64,000 nt of DNA from Pelomonas sp. BJYL3 (GTDB lineage: Bacteria; Pseudomonadota; Gammaproteobacteria; Burkholderiales; Burkholderiaceae_C), in NCBI RefSeq assembly GCF_027257975.1, contig NZ_JANZKX010000009.1:86381-150380 (forward strand), in the 5' to 3' direction. The position numbers were made by a program, and so were the translations under genes. Under the pieces are notes generated by a model. The model searched no databases. It was given only the letters and a program-made list of their open reading frames with translations, and was not told the origin of the DNA. Below are positions 24,556-34,313 of the stretch, piece after piece; within the stretch, counting starts at the first letter, position 1; the number at the start of each line of letters is the position of its first letter.

Positions 24556-25688
24556 GGGGCAGCGGCGGGGGCGGGGGCCGTCATCAGGCGGCGGGGGATG
24601 TGGATCTCGATGCGGCAGCCGCCGTCAGGCGGGTAGCTCAGGCTGAGGCCGGCGGCCTCGCCGTAGCGCGCCTGCAGGCGGTCGCGGACCTGCTGCAGGC
24701 CGAAGCCGGTGCCCGCGGTGTCGGCGGCCGGGAAGTGGCCGCGGCCGCTGTCGCTGACCACCAGCAGGCAGTCCTCGCCCTGCATCCGGGCCTGGACGCT
24801 CAGCGTGCCGCCCTCGATCTTGGGCTCCAGGCCATGCTTGATGGCGTTCTCCACCAGCGGCTGCAGCAGCAGGGCCGGCAGCTGCAGCGAGGCGAGCTCC
24901 TCCGGCAGATCGAAGCGGGACTGCAGGCGCTCGCCCATGCGCACCTGCATGAGGCTGAGGTAGTCCCGCAGCCGGGCGAACTCGTCGCGCAGGGCATGGT
25001 GGCCGACGCGGGAGGCCTCCAGCGTGGCGCGCAGGAAGGCGATCAGCTGGTCCAGCATCGCCTGGGCGCGGGCGGTATCCAGGCCGATCAGCACGCGCAG
25101 ATTGGCCAGGGTGTTGAACAGCATGTGCGGCTCCAGCTGGGCCTGCAGCAGCAGGAGCTGGGTCTCGGCCGCCACGCGGCGTGCGTGCTCGGCCTCGACC
25201 TGGGCCGCGGCCATGCGGTGGCGGGTGTAGAAGAAGGCCGTGGCAACGAGGGAGGCCACGCCTGTCACCGTCAGCATGGCGGCCGCGTGGCTCCATTGCG
25301 CGGACCACAGGCTGCGGGTGTGCAGGCCGGAGATCAGGTCGCCCAGCTGCTGGCCGATCGAGAAGCCGCCCACCGATCCGAAGATCACGGCCACGGCGAT
25401 CCAGGGCAGGCCGGGCCATTGCTGCTCGCCGCCTTCCGGGCACGGGCGGCCCTTGCGCATCGCGTAGGCCAGGCCGCGGAAGCTGGCGTCGATGAGGGCC
25501 CAGCAGCTCATGCCGATGCACACGGAGTAGAGGATGTTGTGCCAGAAGTCCCGCCAGCCGCTCACCCCTGCCAGCACCAGGCCGATCAGAAGGCACCACA
25601 GAAAGGCCGCGCCGGCACCGTGGAGCCATTGGCGCAGCCCCTGTCTGCGGGGCCAGAGGGAGCGGAAGGGGCGGGAGGCCTGGGTCAT
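24552..25688 (-). CDS. LytS/AlgZ-type sensor histidine kinase
   Basis: A 378-residue membrane kinase of the His_kinase (PF06580-like) class. Four hydrophobic segments occupy the first ~165 residues. The phospho-acceptor region QLEPHMLFNTLANLRVLI lies near residue 185, characteristic of the LytS/AlgZ class where the His is followed by F-N. The ATPase domain contains LLLQPLVENAIKHGLEP (N box) and GTGFGLQQVRDRL (G box). No periplasmic sensor domain is evident, so the signal may be sensed in the membrane. It is translated just before its regulator, with overlapping stop and start. Confidence 0.9.
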   Translation of the reverse strand: MTQASRPFRSLWPRRQGLRQWLHGAGAAFLWCLLIGLVLAGVSGWRDFWHNILYSVCIGMSCWALIDASFRGLAYAMRKGRPCPEGGEQQWPGLPWIAVAVIFGSVGGFSIGQQLGDLISGLHTRSLWSAQWSHAAAMLTVTGVASLVATAFFYTRHRMAAAQVEAEHARRVAAETQLLLLQAQLEPHMLFNTLANLRVLIGLDTARAQAMLDQLIAFLRATLEASRVGHHALRDEFARLRDYLSLMQVRMGERLQSRFDLPEELASLQLPALLLQPLVENAIKHGLEPKIEGGTLSVQARMQGEDCLLVVSDSGRGHFPAADTAGTGFGLQQVRDRLQARYGEAAGLSLSYPPDGGCRIEIHIPRRLMTAPAPAAAP

Positions 25689-25712
25689 GGCGGGCGATTG
25701 TGCAGCAGGGGC

Positions 25713-26219
25713 TCAGGCCGCCGGCGCGCAGCGGGCCATCAGGTTGCGGGACCGGGCCAGGAAGAGCGAACCGAGGGCGCCATTGAGTGCGCTCGCGCCC
25801 AGCACCACGCCGGCCTGCTGCGCCAGCTGCGGGCTCATGGCCAGGGTCATGCCCATCAGGAACTTGAGCGCGAAGATGCCCATCATCACCGCCAGGGGCG
25901 CCCAGCTGCCGGGCACGAAGTAGGCGTCACGCGCCGCATCGTGGCGCGCAGCGCCGGGCCAGCCGCTGGCCATGACCAGCTGGCGCGTGGCCGAGAGCCC
26001 CGCCAGGAATCCCAGCACCGTCAAGGCCTGCCAGCCGAAGGCACCCACCGTGCTCCAGGCCGAGAAGGCGAGGAAGGCCAGGGGCATGCGGCGCAGGCGC
26101 GCGGCGCTGACCCAGCGGTCACGGGCCTGGCTCAGGCCGAGGACGATGAGGGCCAGCAGCAGGCCCCAGACCCAGGTCGGGACTTGATTGAGAATCATGG
26201 GGAGGGTCGTGCTGCTCAT
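25713..26219 (-). CDS. Small multi-pass membrane protein, DUF6622-like
   Basis: A 168-residue hydrophobic protein with four to five predicted membrane segments, starting after a short N-terminus (PTWVWGLLLALIVLGLSQAR). The opening resembles a family of small inner-membrane proteins annotated DUF6622, but I hold this loosely. No catalytic or binding motif is visible. It lies 24 bp upstream of the sensor kinase on the same strand and so could belong to the same transcript and modulate sensing; that is inference from position alone. Confidence 0.6.
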   Translation of the reverse strand: MSSTTLPMILNQVPTWVWGLLLALIVLGLSQARDRWVSAARLRRMPLAFLAFSAWSTVGAFGWQALTVLGFLAGLSATRQLVMASGWPGAARHDAARDAYFVPGSWAPLAVMMGIFALKFLMGMTLAMSPQLAQQAGVVLGASALNGALGSLFLARSRNLMARCAPAA

Positions 26220-26347
26220 CGCGGGCTCCTGGTTGAGGTGTCGATGACTGCACTGTGCCGGGGGCGCCGGCTGGCGTCCCCCGGGGCGCGACGAGGCGCA
26301 GGGCGGCGTCGCGAAATGCCTTCAGTCGTCGTGAAGCGCATGAGCGC

Positions 26348-27925
26348 TCAGCGGCGCCGGCTGCCCCCGCCACCCAGGATGCTGCCCAGCACGCCGCGCA
26401 CGATCTCGCGGCCCAGGGAGCTGCCCATGCTGCGCAGGGCGGACTTGGCCGCGGCCTCGGCCAGGCCCTCGTGGCGGCCGCCGCGCGGGCCGGTCGTGCC
26501 GAAGAGCACGTCCTTGAGCCCGTCCATCAGGCCGCCTCCGGCATCCGGCGTGGGCGCCGGGGCCGGCGTGGCGGGACCGCGCTGCAGGGCCTGCCGCGCT
26601 TCGTCTGCCAGCGAGCCGCCGGACGGGGCCGGCGCAGGCGCGCGGGCCGCTGCCGGGGCGCCCTTGAGCCGCTCGTAGGCGGATTCCCGGTCCAGCAGGC
26701 GCTCATAGACGCCAGCCACCAGCGAGCTCTGCAGCAGGCCCTGGCGCTGCTCCGGCGTGATCGGGCCGATGCGGCTGCCCGGCGGCAGGATGAAGACCCG
26801 CTCGGTGATGCTGGGCCGGCCCTTCTCATCCAGCAGGCTCACCAGCGCCTCGCCCACGCCCAGCTCGCTGATGGCGCTGGCGATGTCCAGCCCCGGCTTG
26901 GCCCGCATGGTTTCGGCCGCGGCCTTGACGGCCTTCTGGTCGCGCGGGGTGAAGGCGCGCAGCGCGTGCTGCACCCGGTTGCCCAGCTGGCCCAGCACGG
27001 TGTCGGGGATGTCCAGCGGGTTCTGGGTGACGAAGTAGACGCCCACGCCCTTGGAGCGCACGAGGCGCACGACCAGCTCGATGCGCTCCACCAGCGCATC
27101 CGGCGCGTCCTTGAACAGCAGGTGGGCTTCGTCGAAGAAGAAAACGAGCTTGGGCTTGTCCAGGTCGCCCACCTCGGGGAGCGTCTCGAAGAGCTCGGAC
27201 AGCAGCCACAGCAGGAAGGTGGCGTACAGGCGCGGCGCGGCCATGAGCTTGTCGGCCGCGAGGATGTTGATCACGCCCTTCCCGCCGTCGGCCTGCATGA
27301 AATCGGCGATGTTGAGCATGGGCTCGCCGAAGAACTTGTCGCCGCCCTGGGCCTCGATCTGCAGCAGCCCGCGCTGGATGGCGCCGATGGAGGCGGCCGA
27401 GACATTGCCGTATTGCGTCGTGAACTCGCTGGCATGCTCGCCCACGTGCTGCAGCATGGCGCGCAGGTCCTTGAGGTCCAGCAGCAGCAGGCCCTGGTCG
27501 TCGGCGATCTTGAAGACCAGCTGCAGCACGCCGGTCTGGGTCTCGTTGAGGGCCAGCATGCGGGCGATGAGCAGCGGGCCCATGTCCGAGATGGTGGCGC
27601 GCACGGGGTGGCCCTGCTCGCCGAAGACGTCCCACAGCGTGGTGGGGCAGGCCACGGGCTCGGGCGCCTCCAGCGCGCGCTCCTTGAGCACGGCCAGCAG
27701 CTTTTCCGAGGCCTGGCCGGGCTGGGAGATGCCGGTGAGGTCGCCCTTGATGTCGGCCATGAAGACGGGCACGCCCTGCAGGCTGAAACTCTCGGCGAGC
27801 TTCTGCAGGCTGATGGTCTTGCCGGTGCCGGTGGCGCCCGTGATCAGGCCGTGGCGGTTGGCCAGGGCGGGCAGTAGGTGGCACTCGATCTCGCCTTGGC
27901 GGGCGAGCAGGATGGGGTCGGCCAT
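26348..27925 (-). CDS. HerA-like ATPase, DUF853/YjgR family
   Basis: A 525-residue FtsK/HerA-superfamily ATPase related to E. coli YjgR. Walker A is GATGTGKT at residues 30-37. Walker B is [14 protein letters not shown] near residue 265. An arginine-finger-like segment and the [13 protein letters not shown] sensor block follow. The last ~110 residues are a Pro/Ala/Gly-rich linker and a glycine-rich basic tail ending GGGGSRRR. Family function is unknown; HerA relatives pump or unwind DNA. There is no nurA neighbour, so this is not a HerA-NurA end-resection pair. It is divergent from yebC. Confidence 0.87.
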   Translation of the reverse strand: MADPILLARQGEIECHLLPALANRHGLITGATGTGKTISLQKLAESFSLQGVPVFMADIKGDLTGISQPGQASEKLLAVLKERALEAPEPVACPTTLWDVFGEQGHPVRATISDMGPLLIARMLALNETQTGVLQLVFKIADDQGLLLLDLKDLRAMLQHVGEHASEFTTQYGNVSAASIGAIQRGLLQIEAQGGDKFFGEPMLNIADFMQADGGKGVINILAADKLMAAPRLYATFLLWLLSELFETLPEVGDLDKPKLVFFFDEAHLLFKDAPDALVERIELVVRLVRSKGVGVYFVTQNPLDIPDTVLGQLGNRVQHALRAFTPRDQKAVKAAAETMRAKPGLDIASAISELGVGEALVSLLDEKGRPSITERVFILPPGSRIGPITPEQRQGLLQSSLVAGVYERLLDRESAYERLKGAPAAARAPAPAPSGGSLADEARQALQRGPATPAPAPTPDAGGGLMDGLKDVLFGTTGPRGGRHEGLAEAAAKSALRSMGSSLGREIVRGVLGSILGGGGSRRR

Positions 27926-28058
27926 GCGGGGCTCCGGGGAAGAGGTGGTGGCGAAAGCTAAAATCGCAGTCTATCCAACACCATCACGGCTGGAGCGCAC
28001 GGAATTCCACAGGGGAATCACGGCAGGCGCCAAGCGGCCGACCCGGAGAACAAGACAT

Positions 28059-28784
28059 ATGGCAGGGCATTCCAAATGGGCCAATATTCAGCACCGCAAG
28101 GGCCGTCAGGACGAGAAGCGGGGCAAGGTCTGGACCCGTCTGACCCGTGAAATCATCGTGGCCGCCCGCTCGGGCGGCGGCGACATTGCCATGAACCCGC
28201 GCCTGCGCCTGGCCATCGAGAAGGCCAAGGCCGCCAACATGCCGGCCGACAACATCAAGCGCAATGTCGACAAGGCCACCGGCAACCTCGACGGCGTGAC
28301 CTACGAGGAAATCCGCTACGAGGGCTACGGCATCGGCGGCGCGGCCATCATCGTGGACTGCATGACCGACAACCGCGTGCGCACCGTGGCCGAGGTGCGC
28401 CACGCCTTCAGCAAGCACGGCGGCAACCTGGGCACCGAAGGCTCGGTGGCCTTCCAGTTCAAGCACTGCGGCCAGCTGGTCTTCGCCCCCGGCACCTCGG
28501 AAGACAAGGTCATGGAGGTGGCCCTGGAAGCCGGCGCCGAGGACGTGATCAGCGGTGACGACGGTTCCATCGAAGTCCTGACCCCCCCGGGCGACTTCGA
28601 GGCCGTGAAGAACGCGCTGGAGGCAGCGGGCCTGAAGCCCGAGATCGCCGAAGTCACCATGCGTGCAGAGAACACCATCGACCTCGCCGGCGACGACGCC
28701 GCCCGCATGCAGAAGCTGCTGGACGTGATCGAGGACCTGGACGACGTCCAGGAGGTCTATCACAACGCGAGCATCGAGCAATGA
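28059..28784 (+). CDS. yebC: YebC/PmpR-family regulatory protein
   Basis: A 241-residue TACO1/YebC-type protein, originally described as a DNA-binding regulator and now linked to relief of ribosome stalling at proline runs. The N-terminal [20 protein letters not shown] is diagnostic. The conserved [20 protein letters not shown] block and the C-terminal [14 protein letters not shown] are present. A -10-like TAAAAT (27959-27964) lies 95 bp upstream. Its stop overlaps the purD start by 4 bp. In many bacteria yebC sits near ruvC; here it opens a run of biosynthetic genes. Confidence 0.96.
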   Translation: MAGHSKWANIQHRKGRQDEKRGKVWTRLTREIIVAARSGGGDIAMNPRLRLAIEKAKAANMPADNIKRNVDKATGNLDGVTYEEIRYEGYGIGGAAIIVDCMTDNRVRTVAEVRHAFSKHGGNLGTEGSVAFQFKHCGQLVFAPGTSEDKVMEVALEAGAEDVISGDDGSIEVLTPPGDFEAVKNALEAAGLKPEIAEVTMRAENTIDLAGDDAARMQKLLDVIEDLDDVQEVYHNASIEQ

Positions 28785-30061
28785 AGGTTCTCGTCCTCGG
28801 CAACGGCGGCCGCGAACACGCCCTGGCCTGGAAACTCTCGCAGAGCGAGCGCGTGAGCCAGGTCTACGTGGCCCCCGGCAACGGCGGCACTGCGCAGGAT
28901 CCGCGCCTGCAGAACGTCAACCTCAGCGACGTCAAGCCCCTGGCCGACTTCGCCCAGGCCGAGAAGATCACGCTGACGGTCGTGGGCCCCGAGGCCTTCC
29001 TGGCCGCCGGCGTGGTCGACGAATTCCGTTCGCGCGGCCTGCGCATCTTCGGGGCCACCAAGGCCGCCGCGCAGCTGGAATCCAGCAAGGCCTTCGCCAA
29101 GGACTTCATGAAGCGCCATGGCATTCCCACGGCCGCCTACGAGACCTTCAGCGACGCCGCCGCCGCCCATGCGTATGTGGATGCGCAGGGCGCGCCCATC
29201 GTGATCAAGGCCGACGGCCTGGCCGCGGGCAAGGGTGTGGTGGTGGCCATGACGCTGCCCGAGGCGCATGAGGCCATCGACTGGATCCTCGAGGACAACA
29301 AGCTGGGCGTCGTGCACAACGAGGGCGGCGCGCGCGTCGTCATCGAGCAGTTCCTGCAGGGCGAGGAAGCCAGCTTCATCGTGCTGTGCGATGGCCGCAA
29401 CGTCGTGCCCCTGGCCACGAGCCAGGACCACAAGCGCCTGCTGGACAAGGACGAAGGCCCCAACACCGGCGGCATGGGCGCCTACTCGCCCGCGCCGGTG
29501 GTGACGCCCAATGTCCATGCCAAGGCCATGCACGAGATCATCATGCCCACCATCCAGGGCATGGCGCGCGACGGCGTCCCCTTCACCGGCTTCCTCTATG
29601 CCGGCTTGATGATCGACGAGCACGGCCAGCCGCGCACCGTCGAGTTCAACACCCGCATGGGCGACCCCGAGACCCAGCCCATCATGATGCGGCTCAAGAG
29701 CGATCTCTTCGAGGTGCTGATGCATGCCACCGAAGGCACGCTGGACCAGGTCGAGCTGCAGTGGGACCGCCGCGTGGCGCTGGGCGTGGTGATGGCCGCC
29801 GAGGGCTATCCGCTGAACCCGCGCAAGGGCGACGTGATCACCGGCCTGCCGGCCGAGACCGAGGACGCCATGGTCTTCCAGGCCGGCACGGTCGAGAAGG
29901 ATGGCCAGCTGCAGACCAACGGCGGCCGCGTGCTGTGCGTGACGGCGCTGGGCGAATCGGTGCGCACCGCGCAGCAGCGGGCTTACCAGGCGCTCACCGG
30001 CATCCAGTTCGCTGGCATGCAGTACCGCCAGGACATCGGCTACCGCGCCATCAAGCGCTGA
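28781..30061 (+). CDS. purD: Phosphoribosylamine-glycine ligase (GAR synthetase)
   Basis: A 426-residue ATP-grasp enzyme for the second step of purine synthesis: phosphoribosylamine + glycine + ATP gives GAR. The N-terminal [19 protein letters not shown], the ATP-grasp [14 protein letters not shown] block near residue 143, [14 protein letters not shown] near 222, and the metal-binding [13 protein letters not shown] near 287 are all canonical. Length equals E. coli PurD (429). It is coupled to yebC by ATGA, and the acyltransferase gene follows 10 bp later. Confidence 0.97.
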   Translation: MKVLVLGNGGREHALAWKLSQSERVSQVYVAPGNGGTAQDPRLQNVNLSDVKPLADFAQAEKITLTVVGPEAFLAAGVVDEFRSRGLRIFGATKAAAQLESSKAFAKDFMKRHGIPTAAYETFSDAAAAHAYVDAQGAPIVIKADGLAAGKGVVVAMTLPEAHEAIDWILEDNKLGVVHNEGGARVVIEQFLQGEEASFIVLCDGRNVVPLATSQDHKRLLDKDEGPNTGGMGAYSPAPVVTPNVHAKAMHEIIMPTIQGMARDGVPFTGFLYAGLMIDEHGQPRTVEFNTRMGDPETQPIMMRLKSDLFEVLMHATEGTLDQVELQWDRRVALGVVMAAEGYPLNPRKGDVITGLPAETEDAMVFQAGTVEKDGQLQTNGGRVLCVTALGESVRTAQQRAYQALTGIQFAGMQYRQDIGYRAIKR

Positions 30062-30071
30062 AGCCGCCGCC

Positions 30072-30752
30072 ATGAGCCGTTCCCTTCCCATGTCCGCCTG
30101 CGTGCCCAGCGCGGTCGACGGCCAGCCCGGCATGCCCCGCGTCATCGAGGGCGGCCCGCGCCTGCGTCCGCGGGGCAGCCGCCTGGCGCGCGGCCTGCTG
30201 CGCCTCTTCGGCTGGCGCCTGGAGTTCAGCGGCCTGCCCGCGCTGCAGGGGGTGATCATGGTCTACCCCCATACCTCCAACTGGGATTTCGTCATCGGCG
30301 TCCTGGCCAAGTGGGGCCTGGGCCTGGAGCTGAAGTTCTGGGGCAAGGACTCGCTGTTCAAGCTGCCCCTGTTCGGCGCCTGGGTGCGCTGGATCGGCGG
30401 CATCGCGGTGGAGCGCTCCAGTGCCCACGGCGTGGTGGCGGACACCGTGGCGCAGGTGCGCGCCGCGCAGCAGCGCCAGCAGTCCTTCTGGCTGGCCCTG
30501 GCGCCCGAGGGCACGCGCTCGCTGGCCCCGGGCTGGCGCTCCGGTGCCTATCACGTGGCGGTGCAGGCCGGCATTCCCGTGGGCCTGGCCTACTTCGACT
30601 TCCAGCGCAAGGTGGTCGACCTCAGCCACTTCGTGCAGCTGTGCGGCCAGCCCGAGCGGGACTTCGCCCACTTCGCGCACTACCTGGCCCCGGTGAAGGG
30701 CAAGCGGCCCGAGCTGGCCAGCCCCATCACCCTGAAAGGTTCCAAGCGATGA
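30072..30752 (+). CDS. Lysophospholipid acyltransferase family protein
   Basis: A 226-residue PlsC-like acyltransferase. The catalytic H67-x4-D72 is HTSNWD, followed by the [14 protein letters not shown] segment and the substrate motif [12 protein letters not shown] near residue 145. It resembles the gene product at 13478-14068 in size and motifs, so the two are paralogues, here with a longer N-terminal lead. The acyl donor and acceptor are unknown. It lies between purD and hemF with a 4-bp overlap into hemF, so it is part of the same transcript though functionally unrelated. Confidence 0.8.
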   Translation: MSRSLPMSACVPSAVDGQPGMPRVIEGGPRLRPRGSRLARGLLRLFGWRLEFSGLPALQGVIMVYPHTSNWDFVIGVLAKWGLGLELKFWGKDSLFKLPLFGAWVRWIGGIAVERSSAHGVVADTVAQVRAAQQRQQSFWLALAPEGTRSLAPGWRSGAYHVAVQAGIPVGLAYFDFQRKVVDLSHFVQLCGQPERDFAHFAHYLAPVKGKRPELASPITLKGSKR

Positions 30753-31684
30753 ACACACAGCTGGTGCGCGACTACCTGCTGGGCCTGCAGCAGCGCATCA
30801 TCAGCGGGCTCGAGCAGCTCGACGGCCAGCCCTTCCTCAGCGACGGCTGGCAGCGCGAGCCCGGCGGGCGCCTGGAGGGCGACGGCCTGACGCGCCTGAT
30901 CGAGAACGGCGGGCTCTTCGAGCGCGGCGGCTGCAACTTCTCGCATGTGCGGGGTCGGGTCTTGCCCCCGTCGGCCACCCAGCACCGCCCGGAGCTGGCC
31001 GGTGCGCCCTTCGAGGCCATGGGCGTGTCCCTGGTCCTGCATCCTCACAACCCCTTCGTGCCCACGGTCCACATGAACGTGCGCATGTTCGCGGCCCTGC
31101 CGGCGGGCGCCGAGCCCGTGGTCTGGTTCGGCGGCGGCATGGACCTCACGCCCTACTACGGCTTCGAGCGCGACGCCCAGCACTTCCACCGCACCTGCCA
31201 GGCTGCGCTGGAGCCGCATGGCGCGCAGCACTACCCGCGCTTCAAGCAGTGGTGCGACGACTACTTCTTCCTGAAGCACCGCAACGAGCCGCGCGGCATC
31301 GGCGGCATCTTCTTCGACGACCACGCGGAAGGCGGCTTCGATGCGGCCTTCGGCCTGATGCAGTCGGTGGGCGATGCCTTCCTGCCGGCCTACGCGCCCA
31401 TCGTCGAGCGCCGCCAGGGCCTGGCCTATGGCGAGCGCGAGCGCGACTTCCAGGCCTACCGCCGCGGCCGCTACGTGGAGTTCAACCTGGTCTTCGACCG
31501 CGGCACGCTGTTCGGGCTGCAGTCGGGCGGGCGCACCGAGTCCATCCTGATGTCCATGCCGCCGCTGGTGAAGTGGCGCTATGACTGGCATCCGGAGGAG
31601 GGCACCCCCGAGGCGCGCCTGTACACCGACTTCCTGCGGCCCCGCGACTGGGCGGGCGAGAAAGCCACGCACCTATGGCTGTGA
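30749..31684 (+). CDS. hemF: Oxygen-dependent coproporphyrinogen III oxidase
   Basis: A 311-residue cofactor-free oxidase that decarboxylates coproporphyrinogen III to protoporphyrinogen IX using O2. Conserved blocks are [57 protein letters not shown], and the C-terminal [20 protein letters not shown]. Length matches the family (about 300). The start at 30749 overlaps the acyltransferase stop by 4 bp, and its end overlaps nadD by 10 bp. Its presence points to an aerobic heme pathway. The stretch at 30951-30965 happens to match the dispersed GGTCTTGC motif without altering protein length. Confidence 0.97.
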   Translation: MNTQLVRDYLLGLQQRIISGLEQLDGQPFLSDGWQREPGGRLEGDGLTRLIENGGLFERGGCNFSHVRGRVLPPSATQHRPELAGAPFEAMGVSLVLHPHNPFVPTVHMNVRMFAALPAGAEPVVWFGGGMDLTPYYGFERDAQHFHRTCQAALEPHGAQHYPRFKQWCDDYFFLKHRNEPRGIGGIFFDDHAEGGFDAAFGLMQSVGDAFLPAYAPIVERRQGLAYGERERDFQAYRRGRYVEFNLVFDRGTLFGLQSGGRTESILMSMPPLVKWRYDWHPEEGTPEARLYTDFLRPRDWAGEKATHLWL

Positions 31685-32310
31685 GCCCGGACGACGCCAC
31701 GGGCACCGGCCTCGCCGGCCCCGTGGGGCTGTTCGGTGGCTCTTTCGACCCGCCGCACCTCGCCCATCTCAGCCTGGCGCGCACGGCCCTGCAGCAGCTG
31801 GGCCTGGCCGAGCTGCGCTGGCTGCCCGTGGGCCAGCCCTGGCAGAAGGCGGGGCGCCAGCTGGCGGCGCCGGCGCACCGCCTGGCCATGGTGCAGGCCC
31901 TGGTGGCGGGCGAGCCGCGCTTCGTGGTGGACACCACCGAGCTGGAGCGCGCGGGCCCCAGCTACATGATCGACACCGTGGAGGCGCTGCAGTCGCGCTT
32001 TCCACAGCGGCGCGAGTGGTTCCTGGTCATCGGCCAGGATCAGTACGCGCGCCTGTCCAGCTGGCATCGCTGGCAGGATCTGTTGAAGCGACTCACCCTG
32101 GCCGTCGCGGCCCGGGCGGGTCAGGCGGTGAGCGCGGCGCCCGAGGTGGCGGCGGTGGCTCATCGTGTGGTCCGGCTGGACATGCCGGCCCTGGAGATTT
32201 CCTCCACCCTCCTGCGCGGGCAATGCCTGCGTGGCGAGGACATCACGCCCATGGTGGGCGACGGGGTTGCGCGCTATATTGCCCAGCACCGTCTTTACAG
32301 CGAGCACTGA
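31675..32310 (+). CDS. nadD: Nicotinate-nucleotide adenylyltransferase
   Basis: A 211-residue enzyme that adenylates nicotinate mononucleotide in NAD synthesis. The nucleotidyltransferase phosphate loop GGSFDPPH lies at residues 21-28, and the C-terminal signature [10 protein letters not shown] near residue 180. About 15 extra residues precede the first strand. The start overlaps hemF by 10 bp; a slightly later start is possible but less well supported. It is followed without gap by rsfS, the classical nadD-rsfS-rlmH order. Confidence 0.95.
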   Translation: MAVSPDDATGTGLAGPVGLFGGSFDPPHLAHLSLARTALQQLGLAELRWLPVGQPWQKAGRQLAAPAHRLAMVQALVAGEPRFVVDTTELERAGPSYMIDTVEALQSRFPQRREWFLVIGQDQYARLSSWHRWQDLLKRLTLAVAARAGQAVSAAPEVAAVAHRVVRLDMPALEISSTLLRGQCLRGEDITPMVGDGVARYIAQHRLYSEH

Positions 32311-33093
32311 ATGGACATTCGTAAACTGCAGCGTGCCATCGTCGATGGTTTGGAAGACGTCAAGGCGCAAGACATCGTCGTGTTCAACACGGAGCACCTC
32401 TCGCCCCTGTTCGAGCGCGTGATCATCGCCTCTGGCACCAGCAACCGTCAGACCAAGGCCCTGGCGTCCAGCGTGCGCGAGACCGTCAAGGGTCGCGGCA
32501 TGGAAGTGATGCGCACCGAGGGTGAGGACAACGGCGAATGGATCATCGTGGACTGCGGCGCCGCCGTCGTGCACGTGATGCAGCCCGCCATCCGCGAGTA
32601 CTACCACCTCGAGGAGATTTGGGGCGAGAAGCCCGTCAAGCTCAAGGTCGCCAGCGGCGAGACCAAGCTGGTGAAGGCCTCGGAAGACGCCAGCGAGGCC
32701 AAGCCGGCCAAGAAGGCCGCGAAGAAGCCCGCCGCCAAGGCCGTCAGCGAGGAAACCGAAGGCATGAAGGCCGCGGTGAAGAAGCCGGCTGCCAAGAAGG
32801 CGGCCACCAAGACCGCGGTGGCGAAGAAGGCCGCCACCAAGACCACGGGCACCAAGGCCGCGGCCACCAAGACCGCCGCCAAGGCACCCGCCAAGCGCCG
32901 CAGCACCGAGCTGAGCCCGCGCACCAAGGAAGCCGTGACGGTCAAGGTCGGCACCAAGAAGCCGGCGGCCAAGAAGGCACCGGTGAAGGCGGCGGCCAAG
33001 CCGGCTGCCAAGCGCGCCCCGGTCAAGCCCGCAGCCAAGCCCGCCGCCAAGCCGGCCGCCAAGAAGCCGGCCGCCAAGAAGTCTGCCAAGTAA
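32311..33093 (+). CDS. rsfS: Ribosome silencing factor RsfS with a lysine/alanine-rich tail
   Basis: A 260-residue protein, more than twice the usual ~110. Residues 1-113 are a normal RsfS/DUF143 domain (VDGLEDVKAQDIVVFNT, NGEWIIVDCGAAVVHVM, REYYHLEEIWGEKP), which binds ribosomal protein uL14 and blocks subunit joining in starvation. Residues ~115-260 are low-complexity with repeated PAAKK, AATKT and KPAAK units, like eukaryotic histone H1 tails and bacterial AlgP/HctB-type proteins. This tail should bind nucleic acid non-specifically. Similar tails appear on other Burkholderiales proteins, but the fusion to RsfS is notable. The gene directly abuts nadD (no gap) and is 3 bp before rlmH. Confidence 0.93.
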   Translation: MDIRKLQRAIVDGLEDVKAQDIVVFNTEHLSPLFERVIIASGTSNRQTKALASSVRETVKGRGMEVMRTEGEDNGEWIIVDCGAAVVHVMQPAIREYYHLEEIWGEKPVKLKVASGETKLVKASEDASEAKPAKKAAKKPAAKAVSEETEGMKAAVKKPAAKKAATKTAVAKKAATKTTGTKAAATKTAAKAPAKRRSTELSPRTKEAVTVKVGTKKPAAKKAPVKAAAKPAAKRAPVKPAAKPAAKPAAKKPAAKKSAK

Positions 33094-33096
33094 GGC

Positions 33097-33564
33097 ATGC
33101 GCCTCCTGCTGATGGCCGTGGGCCAGCGCCAGCCCGGCTGGGCGGACGAGGCCTACGAAGACTTCGCCAAGCGTTTCCCCCCGGAAATGCGCCTGGAGCT
33201 CAAGGCCGTCAAGGCCGAGCCCAGGGGCGGCAAGAGCACCGAGCAGCTGATGGCCGCCGAAGGGCAGCGCCTGGAAGCGGCCCTGCCCAAGAGCGTGCGG
33301 CGCATCGTGCTCGATGAGCGCGGAGATCGCGTCACCACCAAGCAGCTGGCCGAACGCCTGGAACGCTGGAAGGGCGATGGCCGCGACGTGGCCATCTTCA
33401 TCGGCGGCCCGGACGGCCTGCATCCCGATCTCAAGGGCAAGGCCGACGAGCTGCTGCGCCTCTCCGACCTCACGCTGCCGCACGCCTTCGTGCGCGTGCT
33501 GCTGGCCGAGGCCCTGTACCGGGCCTGGTCCGTGATGGAGGGGCATCCCTATCACCGCGAGTAA
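33097..33564 (+). CDS. rlmH: 23S rRNA (pseudouridine1915-N3)-methyltransferase
   Basis: A 155-residue SPOUT-class methyltransferase that modifies pseudouridine 1915 in 23S rRNA on assembled 70S ribosomes. The knotted SAM-binding C-terminus is clear: [18 protein letters not shown] and [20 protein letters not shown], ending in GHPYHRE, which contributes the active-site residues. Length matches the family exactly. It follows rsfS by 3 bp and precedes maf by 7 bp in a conserved cluster. Confidence 0.97.
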   Translation: MRLLLMAVGQRQPGWADEAYEDFAKRFPPEMRLELKAVKAEPRGGKSTEQLMAAEGQRLEAALPKSVRRIVLDERGDRVTTKQLAERLERWKGDGRDVAIFIGGPDGLHPDLKGKADELLRLSDLTLPHAFVRVLLAEALYRAWSVMEGHPYHRE

Positions 33565-33571
33565 GGCCGGC

Positions 33572-34174
33572 ATGGCTGACTTCATCTACCTGGCCTCCCA
33601 GAGCCCGCGCCGCCGCCAGCTGCTGGAACAGATCGGCGTGCGGCACGAGCTGCTGCTGCCCGGCGCCGACGAGGACGCCGAGGCGCTGGAGGCCGAGCGC
33701 GAGGGCGAGAGCCCGGACGCCTACGTCCAGCGCGTGACCCTGGCCAAGCTGGACGCGGCCCTCACGCGCCTGCAGCGCCGCGGTCTGCCCGCCGCACCGG
33801 TGCTGTGCTCGGACACCACGGTGGCCCTGGGCGCGCGCATCCTGGGCAAGCCCGCCGACGCGGCCGACGCCCTGGCCACGCTGCGCCTGCTCAGTGGCCA
33901 GGAGCACCGCGTGCTGACGGCCGTGGCCGTGGGCGAGGGCGCGCGGCGCCTGCTGCGCCTGAATGTCTCGACGGTGCGCTTCGCCCCGGTCGATGACGCC
34001 GCGCTGCGCCGCTACGCCGACAGCGGCGAGCCCATGGGCAAGGCCGGCGCCTATGCCATCCAGAGCCAGGCCGCCGCCTGGATTTCCCACATCAGCGGCA
34101 GCTATTCAGGCATCATGGGCCTGCCCCTGTACGAGACCGCCGAGCTGCTGGCGGACTTCGGCATCACGGCCTGA
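33572..34174 (+). CDS. maf: Maf-family nucleoside triphosphate pyrophosphatase
   Basis: A 200-residue Maf/YhdE-type pyrophosphatase that hydrolyses non-canonical or excess nucleotides (dTTP/UTP in characterised YhdE). The N-terminal [17 protein letters not shown], the [15 protein letters not shown] block near residue 71, and the [20 protein letters not shown] segment near residue 165 are conserved. The last block is typical of the YhdE group. Next to rng in the rlmH-maf-rng order seen in many proteobacteria. The start ATG at 33572 lies 7 bp after rlmH. Confidence 0.94.
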   Translation: MADFIYLASQSPRRRQLLEQIGVRHELLLPGADEDAEALEAEREGESPDAYVQRVTLAKLDAALTRLQRRGLPAAPVLCSDTTVALGARILGKPADAADALATLRLLSGQEHRVLTAVAVGEGARRLLRLNVSTVRFAPVDDAALRRYADSGEPMGKAGAYAIQSQAAAWISHISGSYSGIMGLPLYETAELLADFGITA

Positions 34175-34215
34175 CGGAGACCCGCGGAAGCAGGCCCGCG
34201 GGGCCTGGCATGATG

Positions 34216-34230
34216 GGGGTCAGGTCTTGC
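34216..34230 (+). repeat. Dispersed motif GGGGTCAGGTCTTGC
   Basis: An exact copy lies in the 139-bp gap between maf and rng. The complementary copy is exact at 45387-45401; near copies lie at 17279, 30951, 38740, 40126 and 40902. Confidence 0.45.
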
Positions 34231-34313
34231 GTCGCCCGATGCCAGCCCTGCCGCCTCGAACGCTGGCGCCAACGGTGGGACTCACCGCTGGCGCGAGCGC
34301 TGGAGCCCAAGCT

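Noticed and set aside
21787..24636. A 949-codon plus-strand frame
   Set aside because: Complement of glnS and the LytTR regulator; no family resemblance.
26348..27925. A HerA-NurA defence or repair pair
   Set aside because: The ATPase is the housekeeping YjgR/DUF853 type, and no nurA or Sir2-like neighbour is present.
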